NCBI RefSeq assembly: GCF_000299895.1
Contig: NZ_AMRG01000012.1
Location: 1-64,000, forward strand
Source of the DNA: Idiomarina xiamenensis 10-D-4
GTDB taxonomy: Bacteria > Pseudomonadota > Gammaproteobacteria > Enterobacterales > Alteromonadaceae
DNA length: 64,000 bases
Direction of reading: 5' to 3'
The first letter of the stretch is position 1; each line of letters begins with the position of its first letter. A model generated the notes under the pieces. The model saw only the letters and a program-made list of their open reading frames with translations, made no database searches and had not been told where the DNA came from. The translations under genes were made by a program, and so were the position numbers. Of the stretch, positions 1 to 9,126 are shown piece after piece.

Positions 1-883
1 TACTGGCTTGTTGCAGGATCTGCGCCTGAGTCAACTTAGCGGTTTCCGCGGCAAAGTCGGCGTCTTTAATACGCGAGTTGGCTGCTTCTAAGTTTTCCGC
101 GACGTTCGACTGGTTACGGATAGTCGACTGGAAGCGGTTTTGCACGGCACCCAGCTCGGCACGCTTTTTATCAACCACGGCAATCAGTGAGTCCATACCC
201 GCCAATACCGCTTGCGCATTGTCCTGTGTCGATACCGAGATAGTACTCGCGACATAACGACCAGCGAATGTTAACGCACCCGAAGCCGTGCCCGCCAAGC
301 CGCTCAAGGTATTACCGGTCACACCTGAGGCGACGCTAGCGATGCCTGATAAGGTAAAACCGCCATCGGTCGCTACCGAGTTAGTGGTCGCACCAACTGT
401 CGCCATACTAAAGCTGATGGTTTGGTTAGCGTCAGCACCGACCTGGAAGCTGGCTTCATAAGTACCATCTAACAAGTTCTGACCACCGAAAGTGGTGTCA
501 GAGGCGATGCGGTTAACTTCTTCCATCATCACGCGGATTTCTTCTTGGATCGCTAAGCGGTCTTCATCGGTGTTAGAACCGTTAGCCGCTTGTTGTGCCA
601 AGGTACGAACACGTTGGAAAGTATTGGTGATTTCGTCTAACGCACCCTCAGCGGTTTGCGCCAAAGAAATACCGTCGTTAGCGTTACGGTTACCTTGGTT
701 CAAACCCATCACCTGAGAAGAAACCCGGTTAGAAATTTGCAGGCCAGCAGCATCATCAGCCGCGCTGTTAATGCGGAAACCTGATGATAAACGTTGAAAC
801 GCCTGATCTAATTTGTTGCCTGAGCCCATTAATTGACGCTGTGCATTTAATGAACTGACGTTGGTGTTTACGTATAAAGCCAT
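1..883 (-). CDS. fliC: flagellin (partial, C-terminus outside window)
   Basis: Structural subunit of the flagellar filament, exported through the flagellar type III apparatus. The start is the ATG at 883-881, with GGAGG 8 nt upstream on the minus strand. The translation opens MALYVNTNVSSLNAQRQL, the classic D0 helix, and continues with SSGFRINSAADDAAGLQIS and the D1 region; a short variable part follows. About 294 codons lie in the window, and the gene runs off the left edge before its C-terminal D1/D0 helices are complete. It is the first gene after the flgL terminator and has its own sigma-28 promoter (971-997), so it is a separate late unit. Whether further flagellin copies follow cannot be seen. 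The family is certain; the exact paralogue name (fliC, flaA, flaB) is not. Confidence 0.96.
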   Translation of the reverse strand, partial: MALYVNTNVSSLNAQRQLMGSGNKLDQAFQRLSSGFRINSAADDAAGLQISNRVSSQVMGLNQGNRNANDGISLAQTAEGALDEITNTFQRVRTLAQQAANGSNTDEDRLAIQEEIRVMMEEVNRIASDTTFGGQNLLDGTYEASFQVGADANQTISFSMATVGATTNSVATDGGFTLSGIASVASGVTGNTLSGLAGTASGALTFAGRYVASTISVSTQDNAQAVLAGMDSLIAVVDKKRAELGAVQNRFQSTIRNQSNVAENLEAANSRIKDADFAAETAKLTQAQILQQAS

Positions 884-970
884 GTTGCTGACCTCCAAAC
901 AAGTAATCGTAGCTTGAGACTTGAGCAAACCCAGCTCAAGCGCTGACATCGTTAATGTCTCTTGATTACG

Positions 971-997
971 TTATCGGATAGCGAAGCGGAAGCTTTA
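971..997 (-). promoter_or_regulatory. sigma-28 (FliA) promoter of flagellin
   Basis: Read on the minus strand: TAAAGCTT, 11 nt, TCCGATAA. The consensus is TAAAGTTT-N11-GCCGATAA, so 7 of 8 bases match in each half with exact spacing. It leaves a leader of about 90 nt to the flagellin ATG, as expected for a late flagellar gene. Confidence 0.87.
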
Positions 998-1055
998 GAC
1001 GTTTTTTAAACTTTTTTGAGGGCTTTTCCGTCGCCCTAGGAGAGTTTTACAGAAA

Positions 1056-1080
1056 GCCCGTCAACGCAATGCTGACGGGC
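1056..1080 (-). terminator. terminator after flgL
   Basis: Stem of 8 bp (GCCCGTCA / TGACGGGC) with a 9-nt loop, followed on the minus strand by TTTCTGT. It lies 21 nt past the flgL stop and separates the flgKL unit from flagellin. Confidence 0.75.
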
Positions 1081-1101
1081 ATTTAACCGCACATAAATCG
1101 C

Positions 1102-2337
1102 TTATAAATAGTCGAATAGTGACAAGCTAGTAACGCGAGTAAAGGTCGCTTGAATACTTTGCAGGCTAGTTTCGGTTTGGATCAGGCGTGAAATACCCTC
1201 CGCCATGTCCAAGCCAGCAACGCTTTCGATGGTTTCCTTATCGGCAATATCCTGTTCGCCTAAGGCATCCTTAACCGACTGCGCTAGGTTCATTCGCGAA
1301 CCAATTTTTGAGCGGTTACCGTCAATACTATCCATGGCATTCTCGGCATGTACGTCAAAGTCGACGTTAGCCTGCTGACGCTCGGTTAGCGTTGAGGTTT
1401 GCGACAACATTTGCTGCGATAAATTACGCAAACTGGTTAAAATGTTGCCTTTAGGCTGTTGGAACGAAAACTCCACCGTACTACCAACGGCATTATCGAG
1501 GGTGATAGCAGCACCATTAAAGTCTATAGCTTCACCATCGGTATAATTACCCGTTTGAATAACGGTACCGTTTTGGCTAATTTCATAGGTATCCGGTGCT
1601 CCCGCTATCACGCTGATTTCGAAGTCATTGCTGCCGTCATTCGCGGCACGATAATTACTCGCGTAAAAACTATCGAAGGCTTGCTGGTCGGTGATTTCCA
1701 CCCGGGTAACGTCGGCGGTACCGGCACTGACTTGTGGTGGGGTAATATTGGCCCGCCGTTCGGCGCTTTCAAAAATCGCTGCACCGCTACTCGATACCTG
1801 CAAACTCAGGCTATTAGAAACCTGTAACTCACGATGGCCAGAGTCGCCGTTGTAGCTGTAGGAACCAAATGGAAACTCGGCACTTGCAGGCTCTAACCCA
1901 ACCGGCTTTTGGTCCCCCTGAAAGCCCGAGAACAAATAATTACCAAATTCATCTTTGGTATTCATCAGGTCCAGGATTTCCTGCTCAATACCGGCCAGTT
2001 CGGTGCCGACGGCCACCCGATCTTCATACGCTAAAGCGCCGTTACCCGCTTGTACCGACAGCGTTTGAGCACGTTGTAACGCTTTAGTAATGCCATCTAA
2101 CACCGACTCTTGTCGCGATAAGCTGTTGGCAACCTTATCGGTATTTTCCATGTACTGTGCATTCAGTGCGACGCGCTCGTTCAGCCGCAACACCGTAGCG
2201 GCACCGGCAGGATCATCACCCGGTGTTAAAATGCGGGTTTGTTCCTGCAACATATTTTCATCACGCACTAGCTTCGCTTGCGTATTCAATAAGCGCTGCA
2301 AGTTGTTGTTAAAAATCTGATTGGTACTGACTCGCAT
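1102..2337 (-). CDS. flgL: flagellar hook-filament junction protein FlgL
   Basis: FlgL (HAP3) forms the junction ring between FlgK and the filament. The 411-residue product begins MRVSTNQIFNNNLQRLLNTQAKL, the flagellin-like D0 helix, with GDDPAGAATVLRLNERV in D1. It ends with a flagellin-type C-terminal helix (AEGISRLIQTETSLQSIQAT). The middle 180 residues are variable. Its start lies 2 nt from the flgK stop, so it is translated with flgK from the sigma-28 promoter at 4458-4484. Length fits the family (about 300-420 aa). Nothing odd was seen. Confidence 0.96.
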   Translation of the reverse strand: MRVSTNQIFNNNLQRLLNTQAKLVRDENMLQEQTRILTPGDDPAGAATVLRLNERVALNAQYMENTDKVANSLSRQESVLDGITKALQRAQTLSVQAGNGALAYEDRVAVGTELAGIEQEILDLMNTKDEFGNYLFSGFQGDQKPVGLEPASAEFPFGSYSYNGDSGHRELQVSNSLSLQVSSSGAAIFESAERRANITPPQVSAGTADVTRVEITDQQAFDSFYASNYRAANDGSNDFEISVIAGAPDTYEISQNGTVIQTGNYTDGEAIDFNGAAITLDNAVGSTVEFSFQQPKGNILTSLRNLSQQMLSQTSTLTERQQANVDFDVHAENAMDSIDGNRSKIGSRMNLAQSVKDALGEQDIADKETIESVAGLDMAEGISRLIQTETSLQSIQATFTRVTSLSLFDYL

Positions 2338-2339
2338 AA

Positions 2340-4427
2340 CTAACGTGCCGCCTGTAATAAGGTGTCAAAAATGGTTCGCGCCGATGCGATAATTTGCGCC
2401 GACGCCGCATAAGCTTGCTGATACTGTAGCAAGTTCGCCGCTTCTTCGTCACGGCTCACGCCCGATACCGATTCGCGCCAATTGGTTGACTGCTGCAACA
2501 GATTGCCAGAGGCCTCGGCGTTAACCCGCGCCCGAGAAGTTTTTTGCCCAACGAGGCTAACTAAATCTGAATAGGCTGCGGTAAAGCTTTTACCGTTACC
2601 ATCACCGGCGGCAACAGTACCGCTGCGACGCACGGTGGGGTCGGTCTGTAACTGCGCGAGAGCCAGCCCGTTTTTGTTATCAGAAAAGCCATTAGTATTA
2701 TAGCCAATAGTAAATTCGTCACCGGCATTGGGCCGCCCGCCGATGTTAAAGTCGTAGCCTGGATCGGTAGCAATCACACCCGGCACTGCTTGCGAAACGA
2801 TATTATCCAAATCGTCAGTGACGAAGGTACCTAAATCGGTGCCATCTTGCTGATAGACGCGGATAGTGTATTCGCCAGTAGTGTCATCATAAGCATCAAT
2901 CACAAAACGTCCCGGCGCATTAGCGTCGAAACCATCCGCAGTCGGGTTGATAGCGCTAGTAGCCGGATCGGTATTGGTCATCAGCAAGCCATCGATGACA
3001 CCACCACCGGTGTTATTACTATTGGCTTCACCGCGAACCGGCGAGGCATAGGCTAAATCCTCAGGACGGATGTCTAACAAAGTGATTTTAGCCGTCGCTT
3101 CTTTAGCTGGACGCAACACAAAGCTATCGCCGTCGGCATAGTTAGCCGCCGCATCGCTCAAATCTAGCGTGACGCCAAAATCATCACCAAAATCTACCGC
3201 GCCATCAGGCAAGGTGGTGGTTTGCGTGGCGCTAGCGATAGGGTTACCCGCTGCATCTTTGCGAGCATAGCTACCATCAGCATTGAGCAGATAAATATTA
3301 ACGTTGTACTCGTTTGGATTACCGGTAGCCTCAAGCTCAACGCGTAGGTCCTGCTCCACCACATTTGCTGCCTGACCATCGTTAATCGAATAGTTGAGTG
3401 TGCCGGTACCATTATTACTTTCGTAGTCGTAACCGCTAAACTCAAACGCACTAAAATCAAAAATATCACCACCGATTTCGCCGTCTAAATCCATGCCCAA
3501 ACGATTTTGTTGGTTCATGCTATCGGCCATCGCAATCATGATCTGGCCAAGTTTGGCTTGTGATGGTTCAAGCACTTCATCGCGAAACGCCAATAAACCA
3601 CCCAACTTGCCGCCTAAACGGCCATTGTCCGGTGACATCACCAATTCTCTACCGCCCGGCGCGGTGAGCTTTAATTTTAACTGGTTGAGTTGGTTAACCG
3701 GGTTGCCATCGGTGGAAAACACATTAAACGCACCGCCTTTCATCACTAGCGCTTCGCCAGTTTGGGTATAAACCAACGACTCGCCCGACTCCGATTGCAC
3801 CACGTTGACACCCATCAATTCGGATAGCTGACGAATCTTTTCTTCGCGTTGGTCTAGTAAAGTCAGCGGCTCTTCACCGGCACCGGTATTAGATTTTGAG
3901 GCGATAGCTTTGTTCAGGTCGGCGATACCCTCAATCAAGCTATTGGCTTGTTCAGAGTAAATCTTCAATTGCTCGTTGATCGACTGAGTTTGATCCAGCA
4001 CTAAACTGGATAACGTCGAGGCTCGGTCAACCACACCGCCAAGTTCCGATAGCACCAGATCACGATTAGATTCTGAAGTCGGGTTATTAATCGATTCCTG
4101 CAGCTGGTTAAAAAACGAACTCAAGGCTGTCGATAAGCTATTCGCGTTCTCGCTCAGGAGGCGGTCAATGACATTCGCTTGCTCCAAATAGGTACTGTCA
4201 TAAGACGCATTGGAGGTATCACGCAAAACCATTTTACGAGCGAATTCGTTAGTGATGCGCACCGTCTCGACACGCCCGACACCACCTTGCAACTGGGTAA
4301 AAATGTCGTTGCGCTGGCGGGTGTAGCCCGGCGTATTGATATTGGCAATGTTATTACTGGTAGTCAGCAAGTTCTTGCTCTGCGCAAGCAATCCCGACAC
4401 ACCTACTTGAAATAAATCGCTCGACAT
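2340..4427 (-). CDS. flgK: flagellar hook-associated protein FlgK
   Basis: FlgK (HAP1) forms the first junction layer on the hook tip. The N-terminus MSSDLFQVGVSGLLAQSKNL and the NIANINTPGYTRQR motif (residues about 26-40) are the hallmark of hook/rod-type axial proteins. The C-terminus (SGVSRDEEAANLLQYQQAYAA) is the conserved D0 helix. At 695 residues it is longer than the E. coli protein (547), because of a large insertion in the surface domain at about residues 320-600 that is rich in Asp, Asn and Gly. A sigma-28 promoter lies 31 nt upstream. flgL follows directly. Confidence 0.97.
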   Translation of the reverse strand: MSSDLFQVGVSGLLAQSKNLLTTSNNIANINTPGYTRQRNDIFTQLQGGVGRVETVRITNEFARKMVLRDTSNASYDSTYLEQANVIDRLLSENANSLSTALSSFFNQLQESINNPTSESNRDLVLSELGGVVDRASTLSSLVLDQTQSINEQLKIYSEQANSLIEGIADLNKAIASKSNTGAGEEPLTLLDQREEKIRQLSELMGVNVVQSESGESLVYTQTGEALVMKGGAFNVFSTDGNPVNQLNQLKLKLTAPGGRELVMSPDNGRLGGKLGGLLAFRDEVLEPSQAKLGQIMIAMADSMNQQNRLGMDLDGEIGGDIFDFSAFEFSGYDYESNNGTGTLNYSINDGQAANVVEQDLRVELEATGNPNEYNVNIYLLNADGSYARKDAAGNPIASATQTTTLPDGAVDFGDDFGVTLDLSDAAANYADGDSFVLRPAKEATAKITLLDIRPEDLAYASPVRGEANSNNTGGGVIDGLLMTNTDPATSAINPTADGFDANAPGRFVIDAYDDTTGEYTIRVYQQDGTDLGTFVTDDLDNIVSQAVPGVIATDPGYDFNIGGRPNAGDEFTIGYNTNGFSDNKNGLALAQLQTDPTVRRSGTVAAGDGNGKSFTAAYSDLVSLVGQKTSRARVNAEASGNLLQQSTNWRESVSGVSRDEEAANLLQYQQAYAASAQIIASARTIFDTLLQAAR

Positions 4428-4457
4428 ACGGTCGCCCTTTATCCTTTACTCACCCTG

Positions 4458-4484
4458 TTATCGGCAGCCATGCGGCAATATTTA
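4458..4484 (-). promoter_or_regulatory. sigma-28 promoter of flgKL
   Basis: Minus strand: TAAATATT, 11 nt, GCCGATAA. The -10 half is a perfect FliA match and the spacing is exact. It sits in the 77-nt gap between flgJ and flgK, so flgKL can be expressed late, separately from the basal-body genes upstream. Confidence 0.87.
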
Positions 4485-4504
4485 GCCGCTTTTGGTCTGT
4501 CGTC

Positions 4505-5560
4505 CTATAACCCTTTAACGGCACTATCATTAACCCTATCGGTAACCCCATCATTAACCGTGTTTTGCAACCACTGGCTTTGCATTAAGCGCTGCAGCTT
4601 ATTGGCATACGCCGGGTCGGTCGCGTAGCCGGCTTGTTGCAAAGCCTGCGCAAATTGTTGCGGATCAGCGGCTACCGCTAATGCTTGCTGATAACGCGGT
4701 TGCTGCTGCAAAAACTCAGCGTAGTCATGAAAACTGTCGGCAATCGAATCATAAGCGCGGAACGCCGCTTTTTCGCGTTTAGCCACCTGGCCGTCATATT
4801 CCAGCGTGCTGATATGTGATTTATCACCTTGCCAACGGGTATCGGCTTTAATGTTAAAGAGGTTATTACTGCTGCCGCCCTTCTCACCGGGAATGATACG
4901 CTTGCCCCAGCCCGTCTCCAGTGCCGCTTGAGCCACCATCACCAGTGCTGATAAACCGGTTTTCTCGGCCACTTTTCGCGCATAAGGCATGAGCGTGTCG
5001 ACAAACTCCTGAGGCGACTCAAAACGCTGAGTTCCTTCAGCGGTATGGGCCTGATTGACGCGCTGACTACCATAATAATAACCAGCCGGCACACCACCCG
5101 TATCGCTTACCGGCGGCGTCACCAGCGGCTCGGATTGGGTTGCCGCATGCTGCTCAAATTGCTGTTTAGCTTGCGCGCGAGCTGACACCAAATCGCCGTC
5201 GTTACGTAACAATGAAGCCGGCGTAAACCCCTCAGCGCCACCCAATTGCTGAACGATCAAATCGGATAAGCCCAGACTACCGGTACGCGATAACTCAGCA
5301 CTGAGTTGTTGGTCGTACATATCGCGATACATGCCACCATAACGGCTGTGCAAAGGGTTATCTTGTTCGAATACGGCGTTGGCATCGCGCATACTTTTCA
5401 GCAACATGCCCATAAATATCGACTCGAATTGCTGCGCCGCCTCGCGCAATGCCCCTTGTTCATTGCGTAAGCCACGCTGACGCAGGCCATCCAAGCTTTG
5501 CGTGTCTAACGCCAACTGTGCCTGTTGCAATTGCTGCCAATTAGCGCCTGCGCGGTCCAT
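4505..5560 (-). CDS. flgJ: FlgJ: rod-capping scaffold and peptidoglycan hydrolase
   Basis: FlgJ helps rod assembly and opens the peptidoglycan layer for the growing rod. The N-terminal half (residues about 25-105) shows the rod-binding domain, with AAQQFESIFMGMLLKSMRDA and GGMYRDMYDQQLS. A low-complexity linker follows (about 120-185). The C-terminal half (about 185-340) is a glucosaminidase-type domain with AALETGWGKRI and SNNLFNIKAD; the Glu of ALETGWG is the expected catalytic acid. The length of 351 aa is typical of the two-domain gammaproteobacterial form. Its start lies 2 nt past the flgI stop, in the flgFGHIJ run. No signal peptide, as expected for an axial export substrate. Confidence 0.96.
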   Translation of the reverse strand: MDRAGANWQQLQQAQLALDTQSLDGLRQRGLRNEQGALREAAQQFESIFMGMLLKSMRDANAVFEQDNPLHSRYGGMYRDMYDQQLSAELSRTGSLGLSDLIVQQLGGAEGFTPASLLRNDGDLVSARAQAKQQFEQHAATQSEPLVTPPVSDTGGVPAGYYYGSQRVNQAHTAEGTQRFESPQEFVDTLMPYARKVAEKTGLSALVMVAQAALETGWGKRIIPGEKGGSSNNLFNIKADTRWQGDKSHISTLEYDGQVAKREKAAFRAYDSIADSFHDYAEFLQQQPRYQQALAVAADPQQFAQALQQAGYATDPAYANKLQRLMQSQWLQNTVNDGVTDRVNDSAVKGL

Positions 5561-5562
5561 GG

Positions 5563-6663
5563 TTAAATCACCACCAACTCACCGGTGATGGCACCAGCTT
5601 GCTTTAATGCTTCAAGAATAGCGATAACATCTGAGGGTGCAGCACCAATTTGATTAATCGCACGCACCAAGTCATTCAAAGTGACGCCCGGGTCAAACAC
5701 GAAAGCGCGCGCATCGTCTTGTTGGACGTCGACAATCGACTGCGGGGTGACTACGGTTTCACCATCGCCAAACGGGTTCGGCTGACTAACATTGACATTC
5801 TCGGCAATGGTCACCTGCATGTTACCGTGGGCAACGGCGGCAGGCCGTAATTCGACATTCTGGCCGATAACCACGGTACCGGAGCGGCTATTAATAATAA
5901 TTTTAGCGGCGCCGTCGGCCTCCTCGACACGCAGGTTTTCCAGCGTTGATAAATAACTGACGCGTTGGCCGCTATCGCGTGGCGCCATGACCCGTACCGA
6001 AGCAGCATCTAAAGCCGTGGCCGTGCCCTGTCCTACCAGTTCGTTAATGGTCCCCGCCAAGCGTTTGGCGGTGGTGAAGTCGGGCTTATGTAGGTTAAAG
6101 GTCAAGTAGTCGTTGGCGGTGAACGAGGTTTTCACTTCGCGTTCAACCGTAGCACCGCCTGGAATGCGACCTACTGTCGGAGTATTGACGACGATACGTG
6201 AGCCATCGGCCCCCTCAGCACCTAAGCCACCGACCACCAAGCTACCTTGTGCCACGGCATAAATTTCGCCATTAACGCCGCGTAAAAAGGTTTGTAACAA
6301 GGTGCCGCCGGTTAAACCATTGGCGCTACCCACCGACGATACGGTGACGTCAATCAATTGTCCGGGTTTAGCGAAGGCCGGTAAATCGGCATGCACGGCC
6401 ACCGCTGCCACGTTTTTAATTTTCGGACGCTCATTGGCGGGGATATTGATACCAAAGTTGCGCAGCATGGTACGGAAGGTTTGGTCGGTAAACGGCGTTT
6501 GTTCACCCGTGCCCGGCAAACCCACCACTAGCCCATAACCGATCAATTGGTTAGAGCGAATGCCAGCAACCGAAGCGATATCTTTGATCCGCGCAGCCAA
6601 CACTGGCTGCGCGGTAAAGCTACATATCACCCACACCAGAATACTTCGTTGCCAGACTCTCAT
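5563..6663 (-). CDS. flgI: flagellar P-ring protein FlgI
   Basis: FlgI forms the periplasmic P-ring around the rod in the peptidoglycan layer. A Sec signal peptide is visible (residues 1-23, ending VLAA). The mature protein begins [20 protein letters not shown], followed by the invariant [11 protein letters not shown] segment. The C-terminus ends with the conserved [30 protein letters not shown] block. Length 366 aa is standard. It is in the flgFGHIJ operon, with flgH 29 nt upstream and flgJ 2 nt downstream. Confidence 0.97.
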   Translation of the reverse strand: MRVWQRSILVWVICSFTAQPVLAARIKDIASVAGIRSNQLIGYGLVVGLPGTGEQTPFTDQTFRTMLRNFGINIPANERPKIKNVAAVAVHADLPAFAKPGQLIDVTVSSVGSANGLTGGTLLQTFLRGVNGEIYAVAQGSLVVGGLGAEGADGSRIVVNTPTVGRIPGGATVEREVKTSFTANDYLTFNLHKPDFTTAKRLAGTINELVGQGTATALDAASVRVMAPRDSGQRVSYLSTLENLRVEEADGAAKIIINSRSGTVVIGQNVELRPAAVAHGNMQVTIAENVNVSQPNPFGDGETVVTPQSIVDVQQDDARAFVFDPGVTLNDLVRAINQIGAAPSDVIAILEALKQAGAITGELVVI

Positions 6664-6692
6664 GCGTTAATCTCCCAAACCATCATAGCCAC

Positions 6693-7391
6693 CTAAAACG
6701 GCCACCAACTACTGTTAAAAAAGCGCGTTAACCAGCCCGGCTCTTGCACCTGTGCGAGCGCACCGGTGCCACTGTATTCAATGCGCGCGTTGGCTACCCG
6801 AGTCGACGGAATGACGTTATCAGACGAAATATCTTGCGGCCGGATTATGCCCGTTAAACGCAAAAACTCGTCGCCGGTATTCAGCTTCATCCACTTCTCG
6901 CCGCGCACAATCAAGTTACCGTTAGGCATCACCCGGATCACCGATACGGTAATGTCACCCACTAACCGATTACTCTGGTCAGCGCCACCATCGCCCTGAA
7001 ACTGGCGATCTCCGCTTAAGCTTGCCGATAACGGGTTACCGCCAATCGTGATAGGGCGACCAAAGGCCGTCGGTGCCGCTAACTCGGCACTACTACTTTT
7101 GCTGGTATTAGTCGCTGCCGATTTAGATGCGGTGGTTTGCTCTTGCAAACGCACGGTAATGATGTCGCCCAAACGCCGTGCCTTAATATCCGAGTATAAC
7201 TCGTCGGCATACCGCGTCTGGAACAAGGAACCATCGGCAATCACCGGCTCGACCCGCTGTTCCGGCTGTACCGGCGCATAAAACGGGTCATCCGGCATGG
7301 GTTGGTGCGGACTACTAGCGCACGCGGTCAACAGCAGACTCAAGGTCAGCAGTGCCAGACGTGAGGTTAATGAAGACAGTTGCCGAGTCAT
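6693..7391 (-). CDS. flgH: flagellar L-ring lipoprotein FlgH
   Basis: FlgH builds the L-ring bushing in the outer membrane. The 232-residue product has a lipoprotein signal peptide with lipobox LTAC (Cys24). Conserved segments follow: GSLFQTRYADELYSDIKARRLGDIITVRL and, near the end, NGNLIVRGEKWMKLNTGDEFLRLTGIIRPQDI. Length is typical. It follows flgG by 8 nt in the same operon. Confidence 0.97.
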   Translation of the reverse strand: MTRQLSSLTSRLALLTLSLLLTACASSPHQPMPDDPFYAPVQPEQRVEPVIADGSLFQTRYADELYSDIKARRLGDIITVRLQEQTTASKSAATNTSKSSSAELAAPTAFGRPITIGGNPLSASLSGDRQFQGDGGADQSNRLVGDITVSVIRVMPNGNLIVRGEKWMKLNTGDEFLRLTGIIRPQDISSDNVIPSTRVANARIEYSGTGALAQVQEPGWLTRFFNSSWWPF

Positions 7392-7399
7392 AATCTCAC

Positions 7400-8188
7400 C
7401 TATAACTGCTGGCTAATGTAGCCCAGCATTTGGTCGACGCTAGAAATGACTTTCGAGTTCATTTCGTAAGCACGTTGACTCTCAATCAAGTTCACCAGCT
7501 CCTCGGTTACATTAACGTTCGAGGTTTCTAACGAACCCTGGATAGTGGTTCCCATACCATCGACACCCGGCACCGCCTCCAGCGGAGCACCGCTGACGGC
7601 CGTTTCACGATAAAGATTCTGGCCAATCGGCTCTAGGCCCGATGGATTGATAAAATCAGCGAGGTTGATCTGACCGACCACCACATTATCGGCATTACCG
7701 GGTTGTTTAACCGAGACTTCACCCTCTTGCGAAATCGAAATCGCGGTCGCATCTTCCGGCACTACAATCGCGGGTTCAAGCGGGAATCCTGCACCCGGCG
7801 TGACCATGCGGCCTTCTTCATCAAGCGTAAATTGGCCGTTTCGGCTATACGATAACGTGCCGTCTGGCATCAAAATCTGGAAAAAACCTTTGCCGTTGAT
7901 CATGATATCCAGCGAGTTATCGGTGCTCTGCACATTGCCTTGGCTAAAGTTCTTTTGCGTGGCAACCACTTTGGTACCGGCGCCCAACATCAAACCATTG
8001 GGTAACTCGGTATCTTGTGAAGACTGACCGCCCGGTTGGTTGATGTTCTGGTACAACAAATCTTCAAAAATCGCCCGGCTCTTTTTAAAGCCAATAGTAC
8101 TGGCATTCGCCAAGTTATTAGAAATCACCGAAATATCGCGTTGCTGTGCGTCTAGACCGGTTTTACTTATCCATAATGCGGGGTTCAT
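7400..8188 (-). CDS. flgG: flagellar distal rod protein FlgG
   Basis: FlgG forms the distal rod. The 262-residue product starts MNPALWISKTGLDAQQRDISVISNNLANASTIGFKKSRA, the rod/hook N-terminal helix with the NNLAN motif. It ends SNVNVTEELVNLIESQRAYEMNSKVISSVDQMLGYISQQL, the diagnostic FlgG C-terminus. Length is standard (260-262 aa). It lies between flgF (26 nt gap) and flgH (8 nt gap). Confidence 0.97.
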   Translation of the reverse strand: MNPALWISKTGLDAQQRDISVISNNLANASTIGFKKSRAIFEDLLYQNINQPGGQSSQDTELPNGLMLGAGTKVVATQKNFSQGNVQSTDNSLDIMINGKGFFQILMPDGTLSYSRNGQFTLDEEGRMVTPGAGFPLEPAIVVPEDATAISISQEGEVSVKQPGNADNVVVGQINLADFINPSGLEPIGQNLYRETAVSGAPLEAVPGVDGMGTTIQGSLETSNVNVTEELVNLIESQRAYEMNSKVISSVDQMLGYISQQL

Positions 8189-8214
8189 AATCTTTCTCCC
8201 AGACTTAAATAGGT

Positions 8215-8958
8215 TTAACCGACGCGCATCAGCGATTCTGAGCGCTGAGCGTTTTCTTCGGCGGTTTTCATGACTTTAACGTTCATATCAAACTGACGTT
8301 GTAAGGCAATTAAATGCGTCATTTCTTCGACGGCATTGACGTTACTCATCTCTAACGCGCCGCTTTCTAGTTGCACATTGGCCGACGCCAATGCTTGATC
8401 GCCGGTTTTCAGACTAAACAAACCGTCCTCACCTTTTTCCATATTGCCGTTAGGCGGATTGACGAGTTTGATGCGGTCTACGATTTCAACAGCGTTAGCC
8501 GGGGCGCCTTGCGGCCGAATCACGATTGAGCCGTCATTACCTACCTCAACTTTGGCTACCGGTATCGGCAGAAAGATAGGGCCAGCGTCACCGACAACGG
8601 GCTGTCCGCTAGAGGTCTGCAACATGCCCTCACTGGACAGTTGTAGGTTGCCATTGCGGGTATAACGCTCGGCACCATTAGCGTCTAAAACGCTGATCCA
8701 GCCTTGCCCTTTAATGGCAACATCCAGATCACGTCCGGTGGTACTCAGCGCGCCGCTGGCAAAATTTTGACCAGGTCGCTCGGTTAACGAGAACACCCGC
8801 GTCGGTAAACCGTCACCAAAAGCCTGCATTGACCGTGCTTGCTGCAAGTCAGCTTTAAAGCCTGTGGTTTTGGCATTGGCCAGGTTGTTCGCCCGCAGCG
8901 CCACGCCAGTCATGTTTTCTTTGGCGCCGCTCATGGCGACATACAACATTTTGTCCAT
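8215..8958 (-). CDS. flgF: flagellar proximal rod protein FlgF
   Basis: FlgF is a proximal rod subunit. The 247-residue product begins MDKMLYVAMSGAKENMTGVALRANNLANAKTTGFKADL. It ends with EMSNVNAVEEMTHLIALQRQFDMNVKVMKTAEENAQRSESLMRVG, both typical of FlgF. It is the first gene of flgFGHIJ, preceded by a sigma-54 site (9009-9024) and the flgE terminator, so a new transcription unit starts here. Confidence 0.97.
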   Translation of the reverse strand: MDKMLYVAMSGAKENMTGVALRANNLANAKTTGFKADLQQARSMQAFGDGLPTRVFSLTERPGQNFASGALSTTGRDLDVAIKGQGWISVLDANGAERYTRNGNLQLSSEGMLQTSSGQPVVGDAGPIFLPIPVAKVEVGNDGSIVIRPQGAPANAVEIVDRIKLVNPPNGNMEKGEDGLFSLKTGDQALASANVQLESGALEMSNVNAVEEMTHLIALQRQFDMNVKVMKTAEENAQRSESLMRVG

Positions 8959-9008
8959 ACCGATCCTCCAGCCAGAATTTTGTCGGTGAAACGTCTATAG
9001 CAGAGTTA

Positions 9009-9024
9009 TACAAGATATGTGCCA
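9009..9024 (-). promoter_or_regulatory. sigma-54 (RpoN) promoter of flgFGHIJ
   Basis: Minus strand TGGCACATATCTTGTA. The -24 GG and the -12 G are spaced exactly as in TGGCACG-N4-TTGCW; the only core deviation is T for C in the -12 GC. It lies about 50 nt upstream of flgF. Sigma-54 control of middle flagellar genes is known in Vibrio and related bacteria. Confidence 0.72.
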
Positions 9025-9071
9025 AACCACTCGATTTGGGTGCAGAAGACGATTAAATCTGAACCAACAAA

Positions 9072-9091
9072 AAGCCCGCCGAAGCGGGCTT
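9072..9091 (-). terminator. terminator after flgE
   Basis: Stem AAGCCCGC / GCGGGCTT with a short loop, followed by a run of T on the minus strand. It lies 36 nt past the flgE stop and ends the flgBCDE unit before the flgF promoter. Confidence 0.82.
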
Positions 9092-9126
9092 GAATCATCA
9101 CAGTAAAAGCGGCAAGCGCTTGCCGT